DNA of 62,163 nucleotides, taken from NCBI GenBank assembly GCA_026984915.1, contig JALSRG010000040.1, forward strand, positions 1-62,163. Reading direction: 5' to 3'. This DNA comes from Marinosulfonomonas sp. (GTDB lineage Bacteria; Pseudomonadota; Alphaproteobacteria; Rhodobacterales; Rhodobacteraceae). A program made the position numbers and the translations under genes. The notes under the pieces are model-generated. The model was not told where the DNA came from. It saw only the letters and a program-made list of their open reading frames with translations, and searched no databases. Shown in pieces: positions 45,170-53,990 of the stretch (position 1 is its first letter; each line of letters starts with the position of its first letter).

Positions 45170-45409
45170 ATGAAAGCTCGTGTTCATGTCATGCTCAAAT
45201 CCGGGGTTCTCGACCCTCAGGGTGAGGCGATTCATCATGCGCTGGACAGCCTCGGGTTCACGGGGGTGACCGGTGTGCGCCAGGGAAAGGTGATCGAACT
45301 GGAGCTTGATGCGACAGATGCAGACAAGGCCGGGGAATCGGTCAGGGAAATGTGCGAAAAGCTGCTCGCCAATACGGTTATAGAAAGCTACGAGATCGAG
45401 ATTGAATAG
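45170..45409 (+). CDS. purS: FGAM synthase subunit PurS
   Basis: A 79-residue PurS, the small structural subunit that links PurL and PurQ in FGAM synthase. The pattern is standard: ARVHVMLKSGVLDPQGEAI, then LGFTGVTGVRQGKVIELEL, then CEKLLANTVIESYEIE. AAGGAAGA precedes the ATG. An alcohol-dehydrogenase gene starts four bases after its stop, separating it from purQ. Confidence 0.95.
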   Translation: MKARVHVMLKSGVLDPQGEAIHHALDSLGFTGVTGVRQGKVIELELDATDADKAGESVREMCEKLLANTVIESYEIEIE

Positions 45410-45413
45410 ACCG

Positions 45414-46457
45414 ATGCGGGCGGCAGTGATCACCGAATGGCGCAAACCGCTGGAGATTGTTGAGCTTTCCGTGCCGGAATGTCCGGCAACCGGTGTGGTT
45501 CTCAGGGTGCTTGCCTGTGGTGTTTGCCGCTCGGACTGGCACGCCTGGTGCGGTTCTGACCCGGATGTAAAGCTTCCGCAGATTCCCGGCCACGAGTATT
45601 GCGGTATTGTCGAGAAAACCGGGGCTGATGTCAGCCGATGGCGCGTTGGCGACCGGGTTATCGCACCGTTCATTCTTGCCTGCGGAAAGTGCCCGTCCTG
45701 CGCGCGCGGCCAACAGACAACCTGTGCCAATCAGGCCGTACCCGGATTTACCCGGCCCGGGGCATTTGCCGAACAGATTGCCATTCCGTTTGCCGATGAA
45801 AACCTGGCGCGTTTGCCGGAGGGAATGGACCCGGCCCTTGCGGCGTCCCTTGGTTGCCGTGTGACAACCGCCTGGCACGCGCTGACCGACCGGGCGGCGC
45901 TTGCACCGGGCGAGTGGCTGGCGGTGTTTGGCTGTGGCGGGGTCGGTCTGAGCGCGATGCTGTTGGGACGTGCCATAGGCGCGCGTGTTGTCGTTGTCGA
46001 TGTGGTGCCGGAGAAGCTGGAGTATGCGGCAAAGCTTGGGGCGGATGCCGTGGTCGACGCCGGTTCGACCGATGCCGCAGCGGCCGTGCATCAGGTTACA
46101 TGCGGGGGGGCGCATGTCGCCGTCGAAGCCCTGGGCATTCAGGAAACCACGGTTGGCGCGATAAGATCTTTGCGCAAGCTGGGCCGGATGGTCCAGATCG
46201 GCATGCCGGCGGGGGCGCACACAGAAATGACACTGCCGATGGATGCCCTTTATTCCGGCCAGCTTGCGTTGTTTGGAACACGCGGAATGCCCGGATGGCG
46301 CTATCCAGGCCTGCTGAATCTGATCGCTGCCGGGCAGGTAGATCTTGCGCCTTTGGTTGCGCGGCGTATATCGCTTTCAGAAGTAAGTGAGGAACTGCGC
46401 GTCTTTGACGGCCCGGCGCCCCCTGGCGTTGCCGTTGTTACAGATTTTGCGCATTAG
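45414..46457 (+). CDS. Zinc-dependent alcohol dehydrogenase
   Basis: A 347-residue MDR-family zinc alcohol dehydrogenase. The catalytic zinc site (CGVCRSDWHAW, Cys38; GHEYCG, His60) and the four-cysteine structural zinc site (CGKCPSCARGQQTTC) are complete. NAD(P) binding is by VFGCGGVGLSAM. The substrate is unknown. It is wedged between purS and purQ with short spacings (4 and 18 bases), so it is co-expressed with purine genes without an obvious metabolic reason. The ATG at 45414 is preferred over an in-frame TTG at 45402. Confidence 0.9.
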   Translation: MRAAVITEWRKPLEIVELSVPECPATGVVLRVLACGVCRSDWHAWCGSDPDVKLPQIPGHEYCGIVEKTGADVSRWRVGDRVIAPFILACGKCPSCARGQQTTCANQAVPGFTRPGAFAEQIAIPFADENLARLPEGMDPALAASLGCRVTTAWHALTDRAALAPGEWLAVFGCGGVGLSAMLLGRAIGARVVVVDVVPEKLEYAAKLGADAVVDAGSTDAAAAVHQVTCGGAHVAVEALGIQETTVGAIRSLRKLGRMVQIGMPAGAHTEMTLPMDALYSGQLALFGTRGMPGWRYPGLLNLIAAGQVDLAPLVARRISLSEVSEELRVFDGPAPPGVAVVTDFAH

Positions 46458-46475
46458 CCCGAAGGAACGAACAGG

Positions 46476-47144
46476 ATGAAAGCCGCTGTCATCGAATTTC
46501 CCGGATCCAATTGCGACAGGGACCTGGAAGAAGCCTTCCGGCAGGCCGGGGCTGATGTCGTGCGTGTCTGGCACAAGGACACGCGCCTGCCGGAGGGTGT
46601 GGATATTGTCGGTATTCCGGGCGGGTTTTCCTTTGGTGACTACCTGCGCTGTGGGGCTATTGCGGCGCGGTCGCCTGTCTGTCGGTCGGTTGTCGATTTT
46701 GCACATGGTGGTGGGTATGTTCTCGGGGTTTGTAACGGGTTTCAGGTGCTCACCGAAACCGGGTTGCTGCCGGGGGCACTGATGCGCAACGCCAATCTGA
46801 AATTTCTTTGCAAACCAGTCGAGCTGGAGATTTCTACAACCGAGAGTGTCTTTACACGTGGTTTCGCCGCCCAAGCCAGGATCACCGTGCCGATTGCCCA
46901 TCACGACGGCAACTATACCGCCGAAGCGGATGTTATTGCCCGCCTGAAGGGGGAAGATCGCATAGCCTTTACCTATGCAGACAACCCGAACGGCTCGTCG
47001 GCCGATATTGCCGGGGTGCTGAGCGAAAACCGCCGTGTCCTGGGGATGATGCCGCATCCGGAACGTGTGGTGGATGCAAGGCTGGGCGGGACGGACGGGC
47101 TGGCTTTGTTTCAGACGCTGGTGAATGTGCTGGAAAACGCCTAG
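46476..47144 (+). CDS. purQ: FGAM synthase glutaminase subunit PurQ
   Basis: A 222-residue class I glutamine amidotransferase subunit that supplies ammonia to PurL. The nucleophile Cys is in GGGYVLGVCNGFQVLTETG, and the His/Glu pair in MMPHPERVVD. The start MKAAVIEFPGSNCDRDLE is typical. AAGGAA lies upstream. purL itself is not in the window. Confidence 0.97.
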   Translation: MKAAVIEFPGSNCDRDLEEAFRQAGADVVRVWHKDTRLPEGVDIVGIPGGFSFGDYLRCGAIAARSPVCRSVVDFAHGGGYVLGVCNGFQVLTETGLLPGALMRNANLKFLCKPVELEISTTESVFTRGFAAQARITVPIAHHDGNYTAEADVIARLKGEDRIAFTYADNPNGSSADIAGVLSENRRVLGMMPHPERVVDARLGGTDGLALFQTLVNVLENA

Positions 47145-47204
47145 AATCGTGTTCCTCTGCCCGGCACGCTTGAGCCTTCGGAGCAGGGCGCGTAGGCTCT
47201 GAAT

Positions 47205-48980
47205 ATGGTGACACAAAACGAAGAACAGACGGATCAGCTGGCCGACAGCGTCAAAAAGCGCGAAAAACGCTGGCGCCTTCGGCTGGTGGTCGGCCTGTTG
47301 TTTTGTCTCGCCATCGCCGTTGTCTGGATTTCAAACGTCTGGCTGACAGAGCGATTCAACGAAACCACCCGGAACCGGGCCAATCTGCGCCTTGCCCTCT
47401 ATTCCGGCAATCTGCTGAGCGAACTGAAGCGCAGTTCGATCATTCCGCAATTGCTTGCACGTGATCCGGCCCTGATCGGGGCTTTGAATTCCGGCGATTT
47501 CTCGCAGACTTCGCGCCGACTGATCTCATATCTCGAGGAGATTGGCGCGGCAGGGTTGATGCTTTTGGATGGCAATGGGCGGGTTGTGGCCGCGAGTGAC
47601 CGGAATCTGATCGGCTCTGTTCACCGTAACGCGCCATATTTTGTTGAGGCCCTGCGCAACAACGGAACGGTTTTCACGACCTTTCAGCAGGATAGCGGAC
47701 GCATTGATTTTACCTATTCCCGCAAAATGGAGGTGAGCGGCAGCGCGATAGGTGTCATCGTGGTTGGCGTGGATCTGAGCCAGTTCGAAAAGGCGTGGTC
47801 AGGTATTTCAGACGCGGTACTTGTCACCGATAGCGAGGGCAAGATCATTCTGGCAACCGAACCCAAGTGGCGCGGTTTGCGCGAAGAGGATGCATTGCAG
47901 GTCCGCTCAGCCCCCTCTGCAATCGAGCGCGCCATTCAGGCCACGACCGACTGGACCATGCCCCCGGCTGACGCCTATGTCAGCGGGCGTGCGGCAATGC
48001 GGCAGGAAAAACGAATCCCCTTCCAGGGCTGGAAAATCGCATCATTTACCAATTTCGCATCCGTGCGCGAGCGGGTAAACGGCGTGCTTGCGCTGGAAAT
48101 CATGGGGTTTGCAATACTGTTGGCACTGGCGTTCTATTTTCTGTCCCGCAAGGCGGTTTCACGCTCGCGTCTTTTTCAGCAGGAATCGGCCGAACTTCGC
48201 CAGTTGAATGCACAGTTGCAGCGGGAAATCGCCGAGCGGGAAAGGGCGGAAAAGCATCTTGAGGTGGCGGAACAGAGCCTGGCACAGTCGTCAAAACTCG
48301 CCGCTCTTGGCGAGATGTCCGCAGCGGTAAGCCATGAGCTCAACCAGCCCTTGGCGGCGATGAAAACCTATCTTGCGGGCGCGCGGCTTTTGTTGCGGCG
48401 CAAGCGCGGCGAAGAAGCGGTTTCCGCTTTCCAGCGCATTGACGATCTGATTGACCGGATGGGGGCAATTACCCGCCAGTTGAAAAGCTATGCACGCAAG
48501 GGCGGAGAGTCGCTGGAGCCCTTGGATGCAAGGCACGCCGTGGGGTCTGCGTTGTCGATGATGGAACCGCAACTGAAACAGCGGCACGTCAAGATAAACC
48601 GGGTTTTGCCAAATGAATCTGTCATGGTTCTGGCCGATCGTGTACGATTGGAGCAGGTCATTATCAATCTGTTCCGCAATGCCCTGGATGCCACCAAAGG
48701 TGTGACCGACCCGCAAATTGACATTCTGCTTTCGGCCGGGGAAACGGCAACGCTGACAGTTCGTGATAACGGCAGTGGAATTGAAAACCTCGAGAGCCTG
48801 TTTGAGCCTTTTTATACCACCAAGCAGCCAGGAGACGGGGTTGGGTTGGGGCTTGCCATTTCGTCCGGGATCGTCAACGACTTTGGCGGGCGCCTTACCG
48901 CGCGCAACGCGGAAAACGGGGGGGCGGTATTTGAAGTCCGGCTCCCGATTCTGAGCAGAGAAATTGAAGCAGCAGAGTGA
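47205..48980 (+). CDS. dctB: DctB-like sensor histidine kinase
   Basis: A 591-residue membrane histidine kinase resembling DctB, the sensor of C4-dicarboxylates. It has an N-terminal span (~26-48), a long periplasmic double-PAS-like sensor (~50-285) with LLDGNGRVVAASDRNLIG, a second span (~292-312) and a coiled coil. The H-box is MSAAVSHELNQPLAAMKTY (His377), followed by N, G1 and G2 boxes (LFRNALDATKG, DNGSGIENL, GVGLGLAISSGI). It overlaps or abuts the response-regulator gene. No dctPQM transporter genes are nearby. Confidence 0.87.
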   Translation: MVTQNEEQTDQLADSVKKREKRWRLRLVVGLLFCLAIAVVWISNVWLTERFNETTRNRANLRLALYSGNLLSELKRSSIIPQLLARDPALIGALNSGDFSQTSRRLISYLEEIGAAGLMLLDGNGRVVAASDRNLIGSVHRNAPYFVEALRNNGTVFTTFQQDSGRIDFTYSRKMEVSGSAIGVIVVGVDLSQFEKAWSGISDAVLVTDSEGKIILATEPKWRGLREEDALQVRSAPSAIERAIQATTDWTMPPADAYVSGRAAMRQEKRIPFQGWKIASFTNFASVRERVNGVLALEIMGFAILLALAFYFLSRKAVSRSRLFQQESAELRQLNAQLQREIAERERAEKHLEVAEQSLAQSSKLAALGEMSAAVSHELNQPLAAMKTYLAGARLLLRRKRGEEAVSAFQRIDDLIDRMGAITRQLKSYARKGGESLEPLDARHAVGSALSMMEPQLKQRHVKINRVLPNESVMVLADRVRLEQVIINLFRNALDATKGVTDPQIDILLSAGETATLTVRDNGSGIENLESLFEPFYTTKQPGDGVGLGLAISSGIVNDFGGRLTARNAENGGAVFEVRLPILSREIEAAE

Positions 48981-48988
48981 GACTGACT

Positions 48989-50320
48989 ATGGCACAGGCC
49001 ATGAAGATCGCGATTGTGGATGACGAGCAGGACATGCGCCAGTCGATCAGCCAATGGCTGGCACTGTCCGGCTTTGATACGGAAACCTTTGCCAGCGCAG
49101 AAGATGCGCTGAAAGCGTTGGGGCCGGATTACCCCGGTGCGGTGGTGAGCGATATAAAAATGCCCGGCATGGACGGCATGATGTTTCTGAAACGCCTGAT
49201 GGGAATAGATCGCAATCTGCCGGTGATCATGATCACCGGGCATGGGGATGTGCCGATGGCGGTTGAGGCAATGCGAGTCGGCGCTTTTGATTTTCTGGAA
49301 AAACCCTTCAACCCGGATCAGATGACGGAACTTGCCAAGAAGGCCACCCAGGCCCGGCGGCTGACCCTGGACAACCGGGCCCTGCGGCGTGAACTGGGCG
49401 ACGGCACGGTGATGATGAAAAAGCTGATCGGCTCTTCACCGGTGATGGAACGCCTGCGTGAGGATATTCTGGATCTGGGGCAGGCCGATGGGCATGTGCT
49501 GATCGACGGCGAAACCGGCACCGGCAAAACCCTGGTCGCACATGCGCTTCATGCGGCGGGTGCACGTGCCGGAAAGCCGTTTGCGCTGATTTCCTGTGCT
49601 GCATACGAAGAAGAAGAACTGGCGCGCCGCCTGTTTGGCCCGGTTCTGGACGGGGCATATATTCCGATGGTCGAAGAGGCCCGCGGCGGCACGTTGGTGC
49701 TGGAAGATATCGATGCGCTTCCCGGCCAGCTTCAGGCGCGGCTGCTGACCTATATCAACGAACAGGGCTCGCCTGCGGAAACCCGTATCGTGGCGATCTG
49801 CAATCTGCAATCCGCAGATAAGACCTGCGAGGAAACCATGCGCCCGGACCTGTATTATCGGCTCGCGGCCCTCAAGATCACCCTCCCGCCCTTGCGCCAG
49901 CGCGGCGAGGACATCCTGACCTTGTTTACACGTTACGGGGAACAGTTTGCCGAGGAATACGGATGCGATTCGCCGGAAATTTCCGCTCAGGAGGCCGCAC
50001 AATTGTTGCAGGCGCCATGGGCGGGCAACGTGCGGCAGTTGATCAATATTGCAGAACGCGCGGTGCTGCAAAACCGGCGCGGAACCGGAACGATTGCTTC
50101 GCTGCTGATGGCAGACAACGAAGATGTTGAGCCCGTCATGACGACAGAAGGCAAGCCGCTGAAGGAATATGTCGAGGCGTTTGAGCGCATGCTGATCGAC
50201 AACACCATGCGGCGGCACAAGGGTTCGATTGTCAATGTGATGGACGAATTGTGCCTGCCGCGCCGGACTCTGAACGAGAAAATGGCGAAATACGGGTTGC
50301 AGAGGTCTGATTACTTGTAA
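48989..50320 (+). CDS. DctD-like response regulator lacking GAFTGA
   Basis: A 443-residue NtrC-family regulator. The receiver domain (1-120) has phospho-Asp55 in SDIKMPGMDG. The AAA+ domain has Walker A GETGTGKT (174-181) and a Walker B-like TLVLED (235-240). The C terminus is a Fis-type HTH (LCLPRRTLNEKMAKYG). Where sigma-54 activators carry GAFTGA, this protein has GAYIPM (222-227), and the Walker B reads LEDID instead of LDEI. It may therefore not act through sigma-54, as known for NtrC of Rhodobacter capsulatus. A GTG at 48977 is an alternative start. Confidence 0.85.
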   Translation: MAQAMKIAIVDDEQDMRQSISQWLALSGFDTETFASAEDALKALGPDYPGAVVSDIKMPGMDGMMFLKRLMGIDRNLPVIMITGHGDVPMAVEAMRVGAFDFLEKPFNPDQMTELAKKATQARRLTLDNRALRRELGDGTVMMKKLIGSSPVMERLREDILDLGQADGHVLIDGETGTGKTLVAHALHAAGARAGKPFALISCAAYEEEELARRLFGPVLDGAYIPMVEEARGGTLVLEDIDALPGQLQARLLTYINEQGSPAETRIVAICNLQSADKTCEETMRPDLYYRLAALKITLPPLRQRGEDILTLFTRYGEQFAEEYGCDSPEISAQEAAQLLQAPWAGNVRQLINIAERAVLQNRRGTGTIASLLMADNEDVEPVMTTEGKPLKEYVEAFERMLIDNTMRRHKGSIVNVMDELCLPRRTLNEKMAKYGLQRSDYL

Positions 50321-50846
50321 ATAATCCGCTGCTTTTTTTGTTGGCAAAGCTGCGCGTCCGAAAGAGAATTGCCTTGTTTCATCAGGTTTTCTGTCGCTTT
50401 GGTCAAGGCAATGACGGGTTAACAGGCTTTGAAACGGCAGATGCAAAGGCGATGTTAACAACTTCGCCATTGTAATTGCCTGACAAACACCCTTATGTTC
50501 TTTCAAAGGTGGTCTGAACAAAGAACAGGCAGAACCACCAAGACAAGTTTAGCTGTTCCTGAGGCAAAGCAGACAATTCGCTGCAAAATCAGAACAGACC
50601 GATTTGGCCGCAAGGCCGATAGTTTGCCCGTGATGCCATAAAAGGCCGGGTTATGTGTTGATACCCGTTCTCGGGTGTCGGAGAAAGAACCGCGATGAAA
50701 CGCGCAATTGATTTTAGAGACAAAGCCCGGGCCTTTCAGGCCACAGGGGTTATGTCCGCCGCGTTTGCGTTCGCCCAAACAAGCCACCCCTTCAGAGCCA
50801 CGCCCCCACCTTGGGGGAGAACTTTGCGGCGGTGCATAGAGTTAAA
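50321..50846 (+). promoter_or_regulatory. Long leader region of rne
   Basis: 526 bases without a supported gene precede rne. Two interleaved inverted repeats occur at 50497-50539: GTTCTTT/AAAGAAC and GGTGGTCTG/CAG-A-ACCACC, a pattern able to form a pseudoknot. A GC-rich hairpin (CCCCCA.../...TGGGGG) lies near 50806-50819, just before the start. An upstream frame starting MKRAIDFRDK at 50695 with GGAGA before it overlaps the rne start out of frame and might be a leader peptide. In E. coli the rne leader mediates autoregulation; the same is only inferred here. Confidence 0.45.
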
Positions 50847-53603
50847 ATGGCTAAAAAGATGCTTATCGACGCCACCCACGCGGAAGAAACCCGCGTTGTT
50901 GTGGTTGATGGAACCAAGGTTGAGGAATTTGACTTTGAATCCGAGAACAAACGCCAACTGGCAGGCAATATATATCTGGCCAAGGTAACGCGGGTCGAAC
51001 CCTCGTTACAGGCCGCTTTTGTCGATTATGGTGGCAATCGTCACGGATTTCTGGCGTTTTCCGAAATTCATCCTGATTACTATCAGATCCCTGTGGCTGA
51101 CCGCGAGGCGCTGTTGGCCGAAGAAAAGGCTTACGCTGAAGCGCTTGAAAAAGAAGAGGAAAAGCCAGCACCAAAGCGGCGCAGGACGCGGGTGCGTTCG
51201 CGCAGCAAGGCGGAAAGGGCGAAATCGGATGATGCTGTCGCGGTCAAGGATACCGATACCGAGAGCACGGAAGAAATAACCAGTCTGGACGTCATTGATC
51301 TGGGGGAAGATGATACAATCGAGGGCAGTTCCCCGATGGAACTGGTTTCCGAGACCCCTGTCGAGACACCGGCAAGCAGTGAAAACGGCATTGACGAAGA
51401 TTCGGTTGCGCCGGAAGAGTCCGATCAGCCAGCCGAAGAGATTGAATCGCGAGATGCGGCTGCGCGTGATGAAACGATCGAATCCGTTGCAGATGACGAT
51501 GCGCCCGAAGAAATCCGCCCGCCGCGCAAACCGCGCCCGCGGCGTTACAAAATCCAGGAGGTGATCAAGGTTCGCCAAATCCTTCTGGTGCAGGTTGTCA
51601 AAGAGGAGCGTGGCAACAAAGGCGCCGCACTGACGACATATCTTTCGCTGGCCGGCCGCTATTGTGTGCTGATGCCCAATACCGCCCGCGGGGGTGGCAT
51701 TTCCAGAAAAATCACCAATGCTGTCGACCGCAAGAAGCTGAAGCAGATCGCTGCGGAAATCGATGTGCCGGATGGCGCCGGTCTGATCGTGCGAACCGCC
51801 GGGGCCAAACGCACAAAGGCTGAAATAAAGCGCGATTACGAATATTTGCAGCGCCTCTGGGAACAGATTCGCGAACTGACACTGAAATCCATTGCCCCGG
51901 CAAAGATTTATGAAGAGGGCAACCTGATCAAACGCTCGATCCGCGATCTTTACAATCGTGAGATCGACGAGGTTCTGGTTGAGGGCGAAGAAGGCTATCG
52001 CACGGCCAAGGACTTCATGAAAATGATCATGCCGTCCCATGCCAAGAACGTTAAGCACTATACCGATCCGCTGCCTTTGCTGGCGCGTTATCAGGTGGAA
52101 AGCTATCTGGCCGGGATGTTCAACCCGACGGTGCAATTGAAATCTGGTGGCTACATCGTCATTGGCGTGACCGAAGCCCTTGTGGCAATCGACGTCAACT
52201 CGGGCCGCGCGACCAAAGAGGGCAGCATCGAAGAGACCGCCCTGAAGACCAACCTGGAAGCCGCGGAAGAAGTGGCGCGCCAGCTGCGCCTGCGCGATCT
52301 GGCCGGTCTGATCGTGATCGATTTCATCGATATGGAAGAGCGGCGCAACAACACCGCCGTTGAAAAACGCCTGAAAGACAAGCTGAAATCGGATCGGGCG
52401 CGCATTCAGGTCGGGCGGATTTCCGGCTTTGGGCTGTTGGAAATGTCGCGCCAGCGGTTGCGCCCGGGCATGATCGAAACCACGACTCAGCTGTGCAGTC
52501 ACTGTCACGGTACGGGGCTGGTGCGCTCTGATGACAATCTGGCCCTGTCGATCCTGCGCCAGATCGAAGAGGAAGGCGTTCGCCGCCGCTCACGCGAGGT
52601 GTTGTTGAAAGCCCCGGTCGGGATCGTCAACTTTCTGATGAACAGCAAGCGCGAACATGTGGCGCAGATCGAATCCCGTTACGGGCTGTCGGTCCGGCTG
52701 GAAGCCGATCCATTTCTTGTCAGCCCCGACTTTTCGCTGGAGAAGTTCAAAACCGCAACGCGAACGGTTGCGGCATCAACTACGCCGGTCGTGTCGATTG
52801 ATGCCTCTGTCATGGAGCCGACCGAAGACGCGGATGTTGTTGAAACGGCCCCGGAAGCAGAAGAAAATGAGGTGCAACAGCCTAAAAAGCGCCGTCGCCG
52901 TCGCCGTCGCCGTCGTGGTGGCAGTGGCAATGGCGATAATGCCAATCAGGATCAGGTTGCGGTTGCCGAAGGCGCTGCCGTGAACGCGGCTGACCCGTCA
53001 AAACAGCCCGCGGTCGATGATCAGGTGGACAGTAAACCGGAAGACAAGGCGCAAAGCGCGGACAAGGCGGAACAGACGGACGAAGCGGAAACCGGAAAAC
53101 CTGCAAAAAAGACACCACGCCGTCGCCGCCGGAAAACGGCCACCGCCGCCCAGGACGCACAGCAGGACGCACAGACCAATGCCGTTGCCAGTGCGCAGGA
53201 CAGCAACGAGAAAGCGGATGCTACGTCCGAGCCGACGCGTTCGTCAGTTGCAGACAGCGATAATGCCAGCGATGCCGAAACCGCGGCTGAGCCTGAAGCC
53301 GAAAAGCCGAAGCGAAAGCGGGCTGCCCGAAAGACGACCGAGAAGAAGCCGGCGGCCAGAAAGACGGCCGCGAAAAAGCCGACGCGGAAAAAAACCGCCA
53401 AAAAGGCTGAAGAGGAACAGCCCGAGGAAAGCGTTTCGGACGCACCGCAGGTCGCAGCAGCAGAAGCGCCCAGTGCGCCGGCCAAAGTTGCTTTGGCAGA
53501 GCCGGCGGCCGTTGCTGAGGTTGAAAAACTATCCGAGCCGGCTGCGGTTGAACCGGAAAAGGCCAAACCGAAGAAAAGGGGCTGGTGGTCTCTCGGGAAG
53601 TAG
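50847..53603 (+). CDS. rne: Ribonuclease E
   Basis: A 918-residue RNase E/G, the core endonuclease of the mRNA degradosome. The S1 domain is split by an acidic/basic insertion (~95-230) before RRYKIQEVIKVRQILLVQVV. Catalytic acids are in VAIDVNSGRAT (~449) and LIVIDFIDMEER (~490), and the zinc link is CSHCHGTG (~550). The C-terminal third is low-complexity, with a run of ten arginines (KKRRRRRRRRRR) and alanine-lysine-rich repeats, suited to RNA and partner binding. It ends KRGWWSLGK, conserved in the order. The ATG at 50847 has only a weak ribosome site. Confidence 0.95.
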   Translation: MAKKMLIDATHAEETRVVVVDGTKVEEFDFESENKRQLAGNIYLAKVTRVEPSLQAAFVDYGGNRHGFLAFSEIHPDYYQIPVADREALLAEEKAYAEALEKEEEKPAPKRRRTRVRSRSKAERAKSDDAVAVKDTDTESTEEITSLDVIDLGEDDTIEGSSPMELVSETPVETPASSENGIDEDSVAPEESDQPAEEIESRDAAARDETIESVADDDAPEEIRPPRKPRPRRYKIQEVIKVRQILLVQVVKEERGNKGAALTTYLSLAGRYCVLMPNTARGGGISRKITNAVDRKKLKQIAAEIDVPDGAGLIVRTAGAKRTKAEIKRDYEYLQRLWEQIRELTLKSIAPAKIYEEGNLIKRSIRDLYNREIDEVLVEGEEGYRTAKDFMKMIMPSHAKNVKHYTDPLPLLARYQVESYLAGMFNPTVQLKSGGYIVIGVTEALVAIDVNSGRATKEGSIEETALKTNLEAAEEVARQLRLRDLAGLIVIDFIDMEERRNNTAVEKRLKDKLKSDRARIQVGRISGFGLLEMSRQRLRPGMIETTTQLCSHCHGTGLVRSDDNLALSILRQIEEEGVRRRSREVLLKAPVGIVNFLMNSKREHVAQIESRYGLSVRLEADPFLVSPDFSLEKFKTATRTVAASTTPVVSIDASVMEPTEDADVVETAPEAEENEVQQPKKRRRRRRRRRGGSGNGDNANQDQVAVAEGAAVNAADPSKQPAVDDQVDSKPEDKAQSADKAEQTDEAETGKPAKKTPRRRRRKTATAAQDAQQDAQTNAVASAQDSNEKADATSEPTRSSVADSDNASDAETAAEPEAEKPKRKRAARKTTEKKPAARKTAAKKPTRKKTAKKAEEEQPEESVSDAPQVAAAEAPSAPAKVALAEPAAVAEVEKLSEPAAVEPEKAKPKKRGWWSLGK

Positions 53604-53621
53604 AGCAGCAGAAAAGCAGAG

Positions 53622-53646
53622 AACGCCGGATTTTTCCGGCGTTTTC
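53622..53646 (+). terminator. Rho-independent terminator of rne
   Basis: A perfect nine-base stem AACGCCGGA / TCCGGCGTT with a TTTT loop followed by TTCTC, 19 bases after the rne stop. It also lies just past the convergent tusA stop and may work for both. Confidence 0.75.
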
Positions 53647-53651
53647 TCTTG

Positions 53652-53882
53652 TTATCCCGATTTCCGGATCAGGTAGGCCCTGCAGTCGGCCAGATCTTCA
53701 ACGTGAACGAGCTGATTGCCGGATTCAGAACAAAAGTGCGGCACGTCAATTACCGCGGCCGGGTCATCCGAAATCAGGCGCAAAATGCTTCCTTCAGCCA
53801 TGGTTTTCAGTCTTTTGCGCGCTTTCAGCACTGGCAAGGGGCACAACAGGCCCATTGCATCTATCTCTTCGTCCCATTTCAT
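53652..53882 (-). CDS. TusA family sulfurtransferase
   Basis: A 76-residue TusA-like protein. The persulfide Cys14 is in the signature GLLCPLPVLKARK. It relays sulfur for tRNA thiolation or molybdenum-cofactor work; which of these is unclear. The start MKWDEEIDAMG is chosen because an upstream extension to 53990 is hydrophobic and unlike the family. It is convergent with rne and divergent from the ccdA gene. Confidence 0.88.
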   Translation of the reverse strand: MKWDEEIDAMGLLCPLPVLKARKRLKTMAEGSILRLISDDPAAVIDVPHFCSESGNQLVHVEDLADCRAYLIRKSG

Positions 53883-53990
53883 AAGGGCGAAATAGGATGC
53901 GTCCTTGCCTTTGTCCACGCAAATGTGACATTGGGTGTCGGTGACGAATGGGGCAAACTGGCGTAAGACAGGACAAACGAAGGGAAACAC

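Noticed and set aside
52890-52920. Trinucleotide repeat (GTCGCC-type) that might be a microsatellite or CRISPR-like unit
   Set aside because: It encodes the arginine run of RNase E. There are no spacers and no repeat-spacer periodicity, and no CRISPR array was seen anywhere in the window.
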